From Bacteroidota bacterium (GTDB lineage Bacteria; Bacteroidota; Bacteroidia; Chitinophagales; Chitinophagaceae), in contig JAPLEO010000131.1 of the NCBI GenBank assembly GCA_026391125.1, positions 1-58,393 on the forward strand: 58,393 bases of DNA, written 5' to 3'. The notes under the pieces are model-generated. The model did no database searches. It was not told the origin of the DNA and was given only the letters and a program-made list of their open reading frames with translations. Shown here piece after piece: positions 1 to 9,772 of this stretch. The position numbers and the translations under genes are program-made. Position 1 is the stretch's first letter, and every line of letters begins with the position of its first letter.

Positions 1-121
1 TATAAACAAAATACTCTTTCAATATTAGAAATGCAACAAATATGTTTTGGTTCTTTATAATAAAACTTAACATATTGATTCTTAAGCATATCAATAATTT
101 TTTAGACCACTATATTTCTTG

Positions 122-156
122 TTTGGAGTTGAATTGGGCTTGGGGCGATATATTTG
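122..156 (+). promoter_or_regulatory. Bacteroidota-type promoter for the first gene
   Basis: TTTG at 122-125 and TATATTTG at 149-156 are separated by 23 nt. This fits the Flavobacterium-type consensus TTG-N17-23-TAnnTTTG. The next in-frame ATG is at 176, so the leader would be about 15 nt. The site argues against a TTG start at 119, which would lie upstream of the promoter. Inferred from sequence only. Confidence 0.5.
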
Positions 157-175
157 CAGACCGAAAAAATCAATT

Positions 176-568
176 ATGATCGAGCAAACAGAAATGGTGG
201 TGACCGATTGGCACTATCATCCTCCAACAAATCCATTAACAGAGGAATCGAAAATAAAATCAGTTACTAGTTTCGATGTGATGCGCAAAAGAGCATCCAC
301 TAAAAAAGGCATTGCTTGTAGATTTACTTGCATTTTTAAAATTGATGGAGCATTTGTTTTAGAATTTGTTGGTGAGAATTCTTACGTGATCGACTTTGAA
401 GATGTCATAGATCGTGCAGAATTGCTCAAAATGATTCGCAATGCTTTTACAAAATTCAATGAGAAATTTGATTTTAGAAAAATCAGCACCGTTCTTGCTG
501 ATACTAGCTTAAGTCCGCTGAACGAATCAAATATCGATATTGATGCCATTCTTCCTTTACTGATTTAA
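176..568 (+). CDS. Unrecognised small cytoplasmic protein, possibly SecB-like
   Basis: The protein has 130 residues from the ATG at 176. An open frame continues upstream to a TTG at 119, but a promoter-like site lies in between, so ATG is preferred. No signal peptide or membrane segment is visible. The centre (about residues 40-75) looks like alternating beta strands rich in Phe, Cys and Val. An acidic helix follows, and the C-terminus ends in IDIDAILPLLI. The order of beta strands, helix and a closing pattern of the type PxNxDAL is loosely like SecB export chaperones, but this is a weak impression and no family is firmly recognised. The next gene begins 61 nt downstream on the same strand. 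Confidence 0.6.
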   Translation: MIEQTEMVVTDWHYHPPTNPLTEESKIKSVTSFDVMRKRASTKKGIACRFTCIFKIDGAFVLEFVGENSYVIDFEDVIDRAELLKMIRNAFTKFNEKFDFRKISTVLADTSLSPLNESNIDIDAILPLLI

Positions 569-629
569 GGACATTATAATTATTCAAAAAACAGAATTAT
601 TGTATATTACTTCGAGCAAACAAGAAGTA

Positions 630-1856
630 ATGAGAAAGCTGTTTTTAATACTCCTTTTAACCATCACAACAGCTCATGCTCAAAGGCCACGTTATGATGG
701 ATATGTACCATCAACAGGAGATACGCATACACGGGTACCAGATGGAGGCACAAAAGATAGTTGGCAAAATTTAAACAACAACAGTGCATTAGCCCCATCT
801 AAATATTCAATTGATTTCGCTACTAACTCACTTTTATCACATGTACAATTTTACCCGATTGTAAATTTTAAGCCACTAACAAATATAAATGGTGTTCTTA
901 AAATGCCAGATATACAGTCTATCAGAATCATTGATGCTAGACATGATGTAAAAAAAGTTGGATTTTTTCCTTGTGATCGTAGTTTTCAAGACAGATCCAT
1001 CTTTATGGTTGGACTTCAATTGCAAGGAAATTTAGCGACCTGGTTAAAAGAAAATTTTATCGACAAAAACATTAGTATCGATAGTAGTAGTGCTAGTGAC
1101 CGACAACTAGTAATTTTATTAAAGAAGTTTTGGTATAGTTTTTCTGCTGAGGATCCAGTCCCTTCTTATAAAAATGATCTAATCGCTACTTTGCATTATC
1201 GTTTTGATGTTTTCAGTTCTAAAGACGCGGGTTATTATCCCCTAAAAAAAATCGAAGGTGCTTTTAGGGAGAAATACAATAAGAATAAGGCATATAATAC
1301 GCTGACTGATTCATTATTATTAATGTTGAAAGACCAGTTAAGTAAACTTCACTATGAGGACTTTGAACTTGATAAAAAATGGATGGCACCTGCCGATTTT
1401 GTAGATTATTGTAATAAGGATATTAGAATGGTAAAAAATTTCGAAAAGAAACAGAAAGGATTATATGAAAGCTATGATGATTTCATTGAAAATAAACCAA
1501 TGGCAGATAGCGTTGAAATGATCAAGAGATATTCAAATGCTGGGAATACCATTATGTATGCATGTCAACTAGCAGCATATCAAAAGGGAGTACCACTTTC
1601 TGGTACAAAATCTTGGGGCTATTTTGACGGTGAAAATATTTTTTTAAATACTGGAAATGGTTTTTTTATAAAATTAATTTCGAGTGGAGAGGACTATTTG
1701 TTTTTGTTTCTAAAAAATATTGGGAATGACAAAATAAATACAGAGATGCAACAACGAATATTGATCAATGATACGTCTTATAAATTGCTCAAAAATTTTT
1801 CAAGAAGCTATTCGCTGATTTACCAATTTGACTTTAGTAATGGTAAACTGTTCTAA
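630..1856 (+). CDS. Secreted protein of unknown function
   Basis: The protein has 408 residues from the ATG at 630. The frame opens earlier at a TTG (600), but the ATG directly precedes a clean signal peptide (MRKLFLILLLTITTAHA, then QR), so 630 is chosen. No lipobox Cys follows, so the product is probably periplasmic or outside the cell. The mature part is mixed alpha/beta with many Lys and Asn and no repeat or catalytic motif I recognise. A conserved-looking block GTKSWGYFDGENIFLNTGNG near the C-terminus may be a beta-hairpin core. It could be co-transcribed with the upstream gene. Function unknown. Confidence 0.7.
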   Translation: MRKLFLILLLTITTAHAQRPRYDGYVPSTGDTHTRVPDGGTKDSWQNLNNNSALAPSKYSIDFATNSLLSHVQFYPIVNFKPLTNINGVLKMPDIQSIRIIDARHDVKKVGFFPCDRSFQDRSIFMVGLQLQGNLATWLKENFIDKNISIDSSSASDRQLVILLKKFWYSFSAEDPVPSYKNDLIATLHYRFDVFSSKDAGYYPLKKIEGAFREKYNKNKAYNTLTDSLLLMLKDQLSKLHYEDFELDKKWMAPADFVDYCNKDIRMVKNFEKKQKGLYESYDDFIENKPMADSVEMIKRYSNAGNTIMYACQLAAYQKGVPLSGTKSWGYFDGENIFLNTGNGFFIKLISSGEDYLFLFLKNIGNDKINTEMQQRILINDTSYKLLKNFSRSYSLIYQFDFSNGKLF

Positions 1857-1986
1857 ATCATTTGTTTATAAGATTGAAAAAAAAAGAAAAATCTAAATTT
1901 TTACATCTCCACTTTTTGTGCGCCAACATCGAAGTTTAAACAGATGAATATCAATGTCTTAACGTTAATTTGATTAGGTCTTATAC

Positions 1987-1998
1987 TGACAATTGTCA
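1987..1998. promoter_or_regulatory. Palindrome upstream of cytochrome c gene
   Basis: TGACAATTGTCA is a perfect 12-bp palindrome about 80 nt before the cytochrome start. A related half-site, ACTGTCATTTG, follows at 2008-2018. It could be a regulator site, but a few 12-bp palindromes are expected by chance in a window of this size. Confidence 0.25.
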
Positions 1999-2076
1999 TG
2001 ATTTCATACTGTCATTTGATTGTAATTTTATATAACTGAATAATCAGTTTTTAAAGTTCTTTTAAATTAATATTAT

Positions 2077-2514
2077 ATGAAAACGTTCATTTTAATGCTA
2101 GTTGGTCTAGCATTCTGCACGGGATTAATTGCTTTTATTCAACCTAATCAAGATCACTGGAAAGTTCCTGAGAAATATGAAAAAATGAAGAACCCAATTG
2201 TTGCAGACGAAGCATCTATTAAAGCTGGTAATGCTTTATATACTGCACATTGCGTGAACTGCCATGGAACAAAGGGAACAGGAGATGGGAAAAAAGGACA
2301 AAACCTCAGTAAGCCTCCTTCTGATTTCACTTCTGCACAATTTCAAAAACAAACAGATGGGGCGTTGCTTCATAAAATTTATTTTGGACACCAAGATATG
2401 CCTGGTTTTAAGAACAGAATTCCAGACAATGACGATGTAATTGAAAATAGTTTTGGAAAAACTCGTAGTCCTGGGGATCTTATTAATTACTTGCGCACTT
2501 TAGCAAAAAAATAA
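2077..2514 (+). CDS. Monohaem c-type cytochrome
   Basis: This 145-residue protein has an N-terminal hydrophobic segment (residues 3-21) that can be a signal peptide or membrane anchor. It carries one haem-binding motif CVNCH at residues 59-63, followed by GTKGTGDGKKG, typical of small class I cytochromes c. Met108 in GHQDMPGF is the likely second axial haem ligand. The C-terminal helix LINYLRTLAKK is the usual closing helix of the family. It probably carries electrons in the periplasm; its partner oxidase or reductase is not in the window. Its 3' end overlaps the convergent MgtC-like gene by 32 nt. Confidence 0.88.
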   Translation: MKTFILMLVGLAFCTGLIAFIQPNQDHWKVPEKYEKMKNPIVADEASIKAGNALYTAHCVNCHGTKGTGDGKKGQNLSKPPSDFTSAQFQKQTDGALLHKIYFGHQDMPGFKNRIPDNDDVIENSFGKTRSPGDLINYLRTLAKK

Positions 2515-3163
2515 TCACTATATCCATTGAGAATACAAACTTGTTTAATGAATCATCTGCTAGCATTTTTGAAATATATATTTCATGATTTCTTGCATGA
2601 CCTTGTGTTTCCCAAACAAGAATTAAAAATCCATTATCCTTCACATGTTTTATCAATCTAAATTTAAGCTCGGATTCTTTAAATTGTTCTTCATATACTG
2701 CCGATAAATCTTTTGAGAATGGAACTGTAATCGAATAGGTTCTAGCCATATTTAAAAGTTCTATGTAATTTTCTAAAAATGGTAGTACTGCAAGAATTAA
2801 AAAAATTAAAATTGATGCACATCCTGATGCAAAATAAAAACCTGATCCGATTCCCATGCCAACTGCAGCTACAGCCCAAATGGTTGCTGCTGTGGTAATT
2901 CCATTAATGCGGTTTTCACCTCTGAAAATAACGCCCGCACCCAAAAATCCAATTCCAGTAACAATATTTGAAGCGATTCTATCATGGCTTCCCGGTGATC
3001 CAATTAACATCGACATCATTGTAAAGAAACACGCTCCCATTGAAATCATGATCATGGTTCGGAAGCCTGCAGATTTGCTTCTATATTGTCTTTCTGCACC
3101 AACGATTCCACCCCATAAGGCAGCCATTAAAAACCTAAGCAGTATTTCATATTCGTTATGCAT
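2483..3163 (-). CDS. MgtC/SapB family membrane protein
   Basis: This 226-residue protein begins at an ATG at 3163. The N-terminal two thirds hold about five hydrophobic segments with the family signature GGIVGAERQYRSKSAGFRTM and, later, GIGFLGAGVIFRG followed by GITTAATIW. These are hallmarks of MgtC/SapB proteins. The C-terminal 80 residues are soluble and presumably form the small regulatory domain common in the family. MgtC proteins are linked to growth at low magnesium and to modulation of the F1Fo ATPase in other bacteria; the role here is inferred from family only. The 3' end overlaps the cytochrome gene. Confidence 0.9.
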   Translation of the reverse strand: MHNEYEILLRFLMAALWGGIVGAERQYRSKSAGFRTMIMISMGACFFTMMSMLIGSPGSHDRIASNIVTGIGFLGAGVIFRGENRINGITTAATIWAVAAVGMGIGSGFYFASGCASILIFLILAVLPFLENYIELLNMARTYSITVPFSKDLSAVYEEQFKESELKFRLIKHVKDNGFLILVWETQGHARNHEIYISKMLADDSLNKFVFSMDIVIIFLLKCASN

Positions 3164-3180
3164 ATGGTATAGTTTAATGA

Positions 3181-4998
3181 TTAATCTTCTTTAGCTTCCT
3201 TCCACCTACTATCGCTGATCTGTAAATAGGGGTTAGCTGGAAACCAAGAATCGTGTAATGGATAAACATGATATTTCTGAGCTTCTTTTTCAAAGGCCTC
3301 TTTTAACTCTTTTAATTTTTCTGGATATTTTTTTGCAAGATTATGAAGTTCATTAAAATCGTGTTCCATATCATACAATTCCCAAACATCTTCTTTATAG
3401 GATGTTCCTAAATGATGATAAGCTTCCACCTTCCATCCATTTTTATACAATGCCCTCGATGCACCTGTTTCAAAATATTGTAGCTGATGTTTGCTTTTTG
3501 CTTTAGCATCATTCAATGTGTTGACAAAACTCTGGCCTTCCATCGGAGCTTGTTTATATCCATTGATGTTTACTGGAATAGTAGCTTTCGTAAGCTCAAC
3601 AAGGGTTGGACAAATATCTATTAAATGAACGTATTGACTTCTGATCGCAGCTTTTTCTTTGATATATTTTGGAGCATATACAATCATTGGATTATGTGTT
3701 CCACCTTCTGAATTTGCATCTCCTTTCCAAAGTTTGAATGGAGCATTGGTAGCTTGTGTCCAACCAAGTGGAATGTCGCCTTTAAAATTCTTTCTGCCAA
3801 TCTGATCAATATTTTTCAAAGCAGCTCTTACCCTTTCTTCATGAGATGCTTTTTCCATCCCTGCTGGAACGCCAGAAATATCGGCTGCATATTTTGTAGC
3901 ACCATTATCTCCAATAATAACAAGGACAATAGTATTTTCTAGTTGCCCAATGCTTTTGATATAATCAATAACCCTTCCTATTTCATGATCGGCTTGAGAT
4001 AAAAATCCTGCATGCGCTTCCATTGCTCTTGACATTACTTTCTTTTCATCAGCAGATAATGTTTCCCAAGCAGGAATTTTTTCGTTACGTGCAGGTAGGG
4101 TCACATACTGTGGTACTACACCTAATTTTTTTTGTCGTTCCAATACTATCTCACGATATTGATCCCAACCCATATCGAACTTGCCTTTGTATTTATCGAT
4201 CCATTCTTTATCAACCTGCATGGGTGAGTGTACAGTTCCAGGTGCGAGGTATAATAAGAAAGGCTTTCCAGGATTGCCCGTTTGTTGCTGACGAACATAT
4301 TGAATGGCTTTATCTGCCAAAATAGTATTCAAGTGTTTTCCTAATCCGGTATCTATATTTGCTCTAGTAATTCCTTCCCAGAGAACAGGATAGTATTGAT
4401 CAGTGGCTGATTCTAAAAATCCATAAAAACGATCAAAGCCTCTTCCTGTTGGCCATCGATTAAAGGGGCCTGCTGCGGTTCTATCAGAGACGGGTGTTAA
4501 ATGCCATTTACCCAATATAAAACAGTTGTACCCATTTTCTTTTAAAACTTCTGCCATCGTTGCTTTTTCAAATGGCATGTTTCCATCGTATCCAGGAGCA
4601 TCAAATGCGGTTTCTGTAAAATGACCCATATTCACAGAGTGATGATTTCTTCCTGTTAACAATGCGGCTCTTGATGGCGCACAAAGCGCTGTAGTATGAA
4701 AGTTGTTGTAGATCAATCCTCCTGCCGCTAATTGATCCATGACAGGTGTTTCTGCTAGTCCGCCTACCACACCTGCCGTACTAAATCCAACATCATCTAA
4801 CATGATCAGAACAATATTCGGTGCTCCAATTGGGGCTTTAGGTTGATATGCTGTTTTGTAATGTTTTGAAACAGTATCGTACTTTATTGGGTCTTGATGA
4901 TAAATTTTGGCGGGGCTGTATTGTGCAAACGAATCTTGAAAAACAAAACAGCAAAATAATAGCATTGTAAAAATGCATTTCATCTGAAATTGTTGCAT
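3181..4998 (-). CDS. Secreted sulfatase (alkaline-phosphatase superfamily)
   Basis: This is a sulfatase of about 605 residues. The frame opens at a TTG (5007); ATG at 4998 or 4983 is preferred because each leads directly into the signal sequence MKCIFTMLLFCCFVFQDSFAQ. The metal-binding start NIVLIMLDDVGF and the sulfatase motif CAPSRAALLTGR are intact. Its Cys (residue 106) would be converted to formylglycine. The later IGDNGA and GKWHL blocks also belong to the family. Likely periplasmic hydrolysis of a sulfate ester; the substrate cannot be told from sequence. No formylglycine-generating enzyme is in the window. It lies 45 nt downstream of cbpM on the same strand. Confidence 0.92.
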   Translation of the reverse strand: MQQFQMKCIFTMLLFCCFVFQDSFAQYSPAKIYHQDPIKYDTVSKHYKTAYQPKAPIGAPNIVLIMLDDVGFSTAGVVGGLAETPVMDQLAAGGLIYNNFHTTALCAPSRAALLTGRNHHSVNMGHFTETAFDAPGYDGNMPFEKATMAEVLKENGYNCFILGKWHLTPVSDRTAAGPFNRWPTGRGFDRFYGFLESATDQYYPVLWEGITRANIDTGLGKHLNTILADKAIQYVRQQQTGNPGKPFLLYLAPGTVHSPMQVDKEWIDKYKGKFDMGWDQYREIVLERQKKLGVVPQYVTLPARNEKIPAWETLSADEKKVMSRAMEAHAGFLSQADHEIGRVIDYIKSIGQLENTIVLVIIGDNGATKYAADISGVPAGMEKASHEERVRAALKNIDQIGRKNFKGDIPLGWTQATNAPFKLWKGDANSEGGTHNPMIVYAPKYIKEKAAIRSQYVHLIDICPTLVELTKATIPVNINGYKQAPMEGQSFVNTLNDAKAKSKHQLQYFETGASRALYKNGWKVEAYHHLGTSYKEDVWELYDMEHDFNELHNLAKKYPEKLKELKEAFEKEAQKYHVYPLHDSWFPANPYLQISDSRWKEAKED

Positions 4999-5043
4999 GA
5001 AAGTCAATTAGTCTTGATTGAATATATTTTGAAGTTACTAATT

Positions 5044-5346
5044 TCAAATACAATCGTCTTCATATAGACGTAGCCTATTTTTTAGGTGCTGAATTTGTGA
5101 ATGCATTTCTTTGATGCGCTGTAGTAAATTCATGATGGCATCGATACCCTCAGGGTTAATATCCAATTCTCTATACAACCGTACAATTGCTTCTGCTTCT
5201 GCTAATTGATTCGATTGTAAGCATTGCGTTTCGTTGATCTTTAAAATCTCAATCAAGCCATATTCTTGTAACGAACTAATAACAGTTACTTCAACCCCAT
5301 GCTGTCTACAAAAAAGCTCAATCGGTATATACTCTTGCATTTCCAT
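5044..5346 (-). CDS. cbpM: Chaperone modulator CbpM (MerR-like)
   Basis: The protein has 100 residues from the ATG at 5346; the frame opens at a TTG three codons earlier. The N-terminal half (IPIELFCRQHGVEVTVISSLQEYGLIEI) is the MerR-like fold of CbpM. The C-terminal half is an amphipathic coiled helix (IMNLLQRIKEMHSQIQHLKNRL). In E. coli CbpM binds the J-domain of CbpA and blocks its co-chaperone and DNA-binding activity. Its position 11 nt downstream of a CbpA-type DnaJ gene supports the same pairing. The pair is probably a translationally linked operon. Confidence 0.87.
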   Translation of the reverse strand: MEMQEYIPIELFCRQHGVEVTVISSLQEYGLIEILKINETQCLQSNQLAEAEAIVRLYRELDINPEGIDAIMNLLQRIKEMHSQIQHLKNRLRLYEDDCI

Positions 5347-5357
5347 ATAGTGCAATT

Positions 5358-6254
5358 TTATTGAGATAGTTTTTGAAGCTCGGTAAATAATTCTTTTTGT
5401 TTTTCAGTAAGATTTGTTGGCACTATTACATGATAGCTTATATATAGGTCGCCAAATTCACCTTCTTTTTTATATAATGGAAAGCCCTTACCCTTTAATC
5501 TAGACTTAGTTCCATTTTGAGTTTCCGGTTTTATTTTCAATTTTATTTTTCCACTCAGTGTATCAATAGTCTTATCTCCACCTAAAATAGCAGTATATAG
5601 ATCTAAGTCAACAGAAGTATGTAAATCATTACCAGAACGTTTCATATTATGCGCATTTGAAATGGCGAACTTAATAAACAAATCTCCGTCTGGTCCACCA
5701 TTGACACCCTTCCCACCGTAGCCTTTCAATTTGATAGTTTGTCCGTTTTCAATTCCAGCCGGGATGGTGATACGAATATTTTTATCTTGTATTTTAAGAG
5801 TTCTAGAGTGCGTTGTGTAAGCTTCTTCTAAAGTGATGGATAATTCAGAATTAAAATCCTGTCCACGGAATTTGGCCTGAGTCCTACTACTTCCCCCTGC
5901 AGCATTGCCACCAAACATGGAAGCAAAAAAGTCTGAGAAGTTCGACTCGTCAAAATCGCCTTCATAGCTTTGTTGAGAGGTGTTCCTTTGTCTACGTTGC
6001 GCGCGTTGCGCCTGTTCATGTTCTTCGCCGTGTTCCCAATGCTCTCCGTATTGGTCGTATTTTTTTCTTTTATCAGGATCGCTCAATACTTCGTTAGCCT
6101 CATTGATTTTTTGAAACTTAGCATGGGCATCCTTATCGTTCGGATTTAGATCTGGATGTAATTTTCGGGCTAGTTTTCGATAGGCTTTCTTAATGTCATC
6201 TTCGTTGGCATTTTTATTGATTCCTAATACTTCATAATAATCAATAAATGACAT
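5358..6254 (-). CDS. cbpA: CbpA-type DnaJ co-chaperone
   Basis: The protein has 298 residues from the ATG at 6254. The frame runs 22 codons further upstream, but [11 protein letters not shown] is the standard J-domain start. The J-domain spans residues 5-70 with the HPD motif ([14 protein letters not shown]). A linker rich in Gln, Arg, Ser and Gly follows (about 80-135). The two DnaJ C-terminal peptide-binding domains follow without the Cys-rich zinc finger. This layout is CbpA, not DnaJ. It stimulates DnaK and binds unfolded proteins. It is followed by its modulator cbpM. An orphan histidine kinase gene lies 109 nt upstream on the same strand. Confidence 0.92.
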   Translation of the reverse strand: MSFIDYYEVLGINKNANEDDIKKAYRKLARKLHPDLNPNDKDAHAKFQKINEANEVLSDPDKRKKYDQYGEHWEHGEEHEQAQRAQRRQRNTSQQSYEGDFDESNFSDFFASMFGGNAAGGSSRTQAKFRGQDFNSELSITLEEAYTTHSRTLKIQDKNIRITIPAGIENGQTIKLKGYGGKGVNGGPDGDLFIKFAISNAHNMKRSGNDLHTSVDLDLYTAILGGDKTIDTLSGKIKLKIKPETQNGTKSRLKGKGFPLYKKEGEFGDLYISYHVIVPTNLTEKQKELFTELQKLSQ

Positions 6255-6363
6255 ATACATTAGTTGAGAAGTAGAAGGTACGCTATATTCAATGGCTTTC
6301 CTTTGATAAATCTCATTCAAGCAAAAACCTCAAATTACAAACAATAAAATTTCCACATACTAT

Positions 6364-7440
6364 TTAGGCAATTGGGATAGTAAAAAAGAAATTAGAACCC
6401 TTACCTTTTTCACTGGTGAAGCTGATGGTTCCTTTATGAAGTTCAACAATTCGTTTCACAATAGCCAATCCTAAACCAGTAGAAGATTCATTACTGGTTG
6501 GTTTGTTTGCTGTTGTAGTAAAGGGCACAAACAATGTAGCATGATATTTTTCATCAATCCCTAAACCCTGATCTATGACACTGGTTAATATTTGATCTTT
6601 TTTATTATCTAAATAATTAACCTTAACCGTAATAGTTGTATCAGTATTCGAATACTTAATTGCGTTAGTAAGCAAATTATTGAATACTTGTGAAAGACGA
6701 CTACCGTCAAAATTTACTTCAACTGCACTAAGATCAGATTCAAAAACAATTTTCTGATTTTTGTTGATTGCTAAATATTGATTTGCTACAATAGAATCAT
6801 TGATAAATTTTATATAATCAGATTTTGTTTTATTCAAATCAATAGTGCCGGATTGTATCTTACTTATATTTAAAGTATCGTTTAAGATTTGCAACGAATT
6901 ATTGGCTGCCGTTTCAACCATTTGAATCCATTTCCTTGCTTCTTCAGAAACGCCTTCTTTTGTTAAATACATTTCTGCGATCATTTTAATAGAACCAACA
7001 GGATTACGAATGTCGTGAGCTGCCATTCCAATAAACTTATTCAACTCAACTTGTGAGGCATTTAGTTCAGCATTTGCAATTTCTAATTGTTCTTTTTGAT
7101 CGTAAATTATTTTCCTTAATAATTTTTCTACAAAATACTGATTCACTGCCTTGGCAGCTAAAAGAGAAACTCCAATACGTGTAATGCCATTTACTATTCT
7201 GTATATTTCTTCAGAATAAGGATGAGTTAGATAATCTACATAACTCCAAGAGAAACCGCAGATAAAACTAAAAATAAGCGAATAAAAAAAGGGTAAAGTA
7301 TTTTGATACGAAAATATAATGATGGGAATCATGTAAAAAATAGCAAGGGTAATTTCTGAAACCAAATTATAATCAATTAATATAATAATGATCAATATAA
7401 GAATTGATCCAATAACTCTAATATGGATTGGCTTAAGCAT
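6364..7440 (-). CDS. Membrane sensor histidine kinase, orphan
   Basis: This 358-residue kinase has an N-terminal membrane part (residues 8-100) with about four hydrophobic segments and almost no external loop. It probably senses something in or at the membrane. A short coiled stretch (105-135) leads to the H-box AAHDIRNPVG with phospho-acceptor His142. The ATP-binding domain shows the N-box NNLLTNAIKYSN, the G1 box DQGLGID and the G2 box STGLGLAIVKR. No response regulator gene is adjacent, so the partner must be elsewhere. A conserved FSY/SWSYVDYLTHPYSE loop after the third segment may be part of the sensor. Confidence 0.9.
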   Translation of the reverse strand: MLKPIHIRVIGSILILIIIILIDYNLVSEITLAIFYMIPIIIFSYQNTLPFFYSLIFSFICGFSWSYVDYLTHPYSEEIYRIVNGITRIGVSLLAAKAVNQYFVEKLLRKIIYDQKEQLEIANAELNASQVELNKFIGMAAHDIRNPVGSIKMIAEMYLTKEGVSEEARKWIQMVETAANNSLQILNDTLNISKIQSGTIDLNKTKSDYIKFINDSIVANQYLAINKNQKIVFESDLSAVEVNFDGSRLSQVFNNLLTNAIKYSNTDTTITVKVNYLDNKKDQILTSVIDQGLGIDEKYHATLFVPFTTTANKPTSNESSTGLGLAIVKRIVELHKGTISFTSEKGKGSNFFFTIPIA

Positions 7441-7541
7441 TTAAATGACTATTTGCCCCAAATTAGGAATTAAATCAATTAAATGCTGTCTGCTGATGAT
7501 TTTGGCAAAAAATTATAGCGCTGTTCTTTGAACTTTGACCA

Positions 7542-9767
7542 TTACAAATTCAGCCAATAGTTTAGTTTAAACACAATGGCTTTATTCTTATTCAGCATAA
7601 AGGGTGTTGTAAAATAGTTGTCTGTAAATACAATATACAGGTCACTCATTGGCTTGAATCGATATTGAAAACGACTATTGATGTTGAAATTATTTTGTTG
7701 CGTATTGTATTGTAAGAAGGTGGTCCAGGAAGTTTTGGTACTGAAACTATATTCAATCTTTGGAGACAAGAGCAATAATTCGGTATTACCATATGGATCT
7801 GGGAAGAGTAGTTTGTCGTATTCTGTTTGCAATATGAGATTAAAATGCGGCCTACTTCTATATATGATACTGGCTGTTAAAGATTGTATACTTCCATTAT
7901 AAAATTGTCCAGCAGTAAAACCTAAGGTATATCCCAATGTTTTCCTAGAATCGGAAAAGTAATTGAACACAACATTTGAATAGTGATAGTTCTGAGCAGG
8001 GAGTGGTGTTTTATCTGTAAAAGAAATAGGGTACAACAAATTCAACTCATTATGATTCACTTGAATTTTATACATCGAAGTATTTTTATACTCTGATTGT
8101 ACCGTTAGATTCAAATCATTTTCATTGAAAGAATAATCTTGATTTACTACCAAATAATTTTCCAATTTGTAAGTAACTCTTCCTAATCTGCTATTTGTAG
8201 GATAAGTTCGATAAGTAATATTTGTAAACCAGTGATTAAAACCTACACGAATCGAAGTGTCGCGAGCAGCATCGTAATTCAAGATCCTTTGTACATAACC
8301 CATATCTGTATAATAATTAGTACCCATTGATACCAAATCAACCATCACTGACAATTTCTTGCCCCCATATGAAAATCCTGTTTCACCATATCCATTATCT
8401 CCTTTTATTCCAGGCTTCATAGAAAGATGATAAGCTAACCATCCAGCCCATTTCCCATCCATACTTCCATATTCAAATGTGAGTCCAGCGTTTCTGCCAT
8501 AAGCATTTAATGGATTTTGTTTTTTCTGTGCATCTGATTGAAAATTCTCACGATCTAAAAAATATCCTTTGATTGAAGAACGACCAAACAAGTTTTTGAA
8601 AATGGAAATTGCCGCATAGTTTTCCGGAGAATAATTTCCCTTTGCACCAGTTTGAATATCCATGATCCCGATCCTCGTAGTTTTATTAATACTTCCTGAA
8701 AGCCTTGCGCCACCAATGATTGGAATGGGATTATTATTACTGTCCAATCCAATTTTTCTAGAATAAAAAGGTGTCATAAAACCCGGAATGCCATACTCAC
8801 CAAATATGTCTGAGTTCTCTAAGAAGAAGGATCTTTTTTCGGGAAGAAAAATATTGAACCTCGTTAAATTGGTTACTTGTTGGTCTACTTCTACTTGTGA
8901 AAAATCTGGATTGATGGTAAGGTCTAAATTCAAAGAAGAGTTCAATGCAATTTTACTGTCTAGCCCCACATTTGATCCAGAATTTGTTTTAATTCCATTT
9001 TCTTGATCACTTTCTACATTTCCACTGATGTAGGGAATCACTACCATATTCTTACCTGCACTAGGTGGTGGTTTATCCCAGATCAATGATCCAGTAAATG
9101 CCATATTATAGATCTTGAAATTTGTGGGAACATGTGTCCATCCTGAATACTCATTATTTTTCATGTCGACCCTTAAGAAGTTGGCACCCCACAAAGAACT
9201 ACCTGGCGGATATCGAAGACTTTTAAAAGGGATTGCCATTTCGGCTGTCCATCGATCATCATAATGATGGGTTCCAGAAAACCATTTATTATTCCAACTC
9301 CAAGAAAGTTCACCATCCTGATTGGCACTGATCTGATCTTCTGATTGAGCATTCATGGAGTTTACTACGAAGAAAAACCCAGTTGTCTTACTATTTAAAG
9401 GATCAACAATAAATCCAACGCCATCATTATCAATGTGCCCCACATCTCTTTTGAGGCTTTGTATTTGGCTTTTACCCGAATCGTAACAAGTGTATGCTAG
9501 GTATAAATATTTATCGTCGTATGCGATCTGTACAGTTGTTTTTCTTTTAGGTCTTCCTTCATCGGTTGGAAATTTTAAAAAGAAATCAGATTTTTTTTCG
9601 GCAACAGTCCAAATACTATCATCTAAAATACCATCCACTTTTAACGGCGTTGAAGTATGCACAATATGTATTTGAAAGTTCTTTTGAAAACTCTCAACAG
9701 CCATGTTTTGTGCACTCGCGTGATTGATGAACAAGCTAATAACCAGAAAGGAAAAAACAAATCTCAT
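7542..9767 (-). CDS. CBM9-like / DUF5916 outer-membrane barrel protein
   Basis: This 741-residue protein has a signal peptide (MRFVFSFLVISLFINHASAQ). Residues about 40-230 form a carbohydrate-binding family 9-like sandwich (PLKVDGILDDSIW, later YDDKYLYLAYTCYDS and WTAEMAIPFKSLRY). The rest is a long series of alternating beta strands matching the DUF5916 barrel region, with the family motif TLNPDFSQVEVDQQVTNLTRF (here LTINPDF) and FFLENSDIF. It is probably an outer-membrane or surface protein; the ligand is unknown. It is divergent from a second member of the same family at 9928. A TAGATTTG -7 element lies only 5 nt before its ATG. Confidence 0.85.
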   Translation of the reverse strand: MRFVFSFLVISLFINHASAQNMAVESFQKNFQIHIVHTSTPLKVDGILDDSIWTVAEKKSDFFLKFPTDEGRPKRKTTVQIAYDDKYLYLAYTCYDSGKSQIQSLKRDVGHIDNDGVGFIVDPLNSKTTGFFFVVNSMNAQSEDQISANQDGELSWSWNNKWFSGTHHYDDRWTAEMAIPFKSLRYPPGSSLWGANFLRVDMKNNEYSGWTHVPTNFKIYNMAFTGSLIWDKPPPSAGKNMVVIPYISGNVESDQENGIKTNSGSNVGLDSKIALNSSLNLDLTINPDFSQVEVDQQVTNLTRFNIFLPEKRSFFLENSDIFGEYGIPGFMTPFYSRKIGLDSNNNPIPIIGGARLSGSINKTTRIGIMDIQTGAKGNYSPENYAAISIFKNLFGRSSIKGYFLDRENFQSDAQKKQNPLNAYGRNAGLTFEYGSMDGKWAGWLAYHLSMKPGIKGDNGYGETGFSYGGKKLSVMVDLVSMGTNYYTDMGYVQRILNYDAARDTSIRVGFNHWFTNITYRTYPTNSRLGRVTYKLENYLVVNQDYSFNENDLNLTVQSEYKNTSMYKIQVNHNELNLLYPISFTDKTPLPAQNYHYSNVVFNYFSDSRKTLGYTLGFTAGQFYNGSIQSLTASIIYRSRPHFNLILQTEYDKLLFPDPYGNTELLLLSPKIEYSFSTKTSWTTFLQYNTQQNNFNINSRFQYRFKPMSDLYIVFTDNYFTTPFMLNKNKAIVFKLNYWLNL

Positions 9768-9772
9768 GTTCT

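Noticed and set aside
2856..3194. Plus-strand open frame of 112 codons opposite the MgtC-like gene
   Set aside because: It is antisense to a protein with clear family motifs, has no recognisable start context and its composition mirrors the opposite strand.
3181..4998. Sulfatase as part of a sulfated-glycan utilisation locus
   Set aside because: Its neighbours are chaperone genes and a magnesium-type membrane protein; no SusCD, glycosidase or maturase lies nearby.
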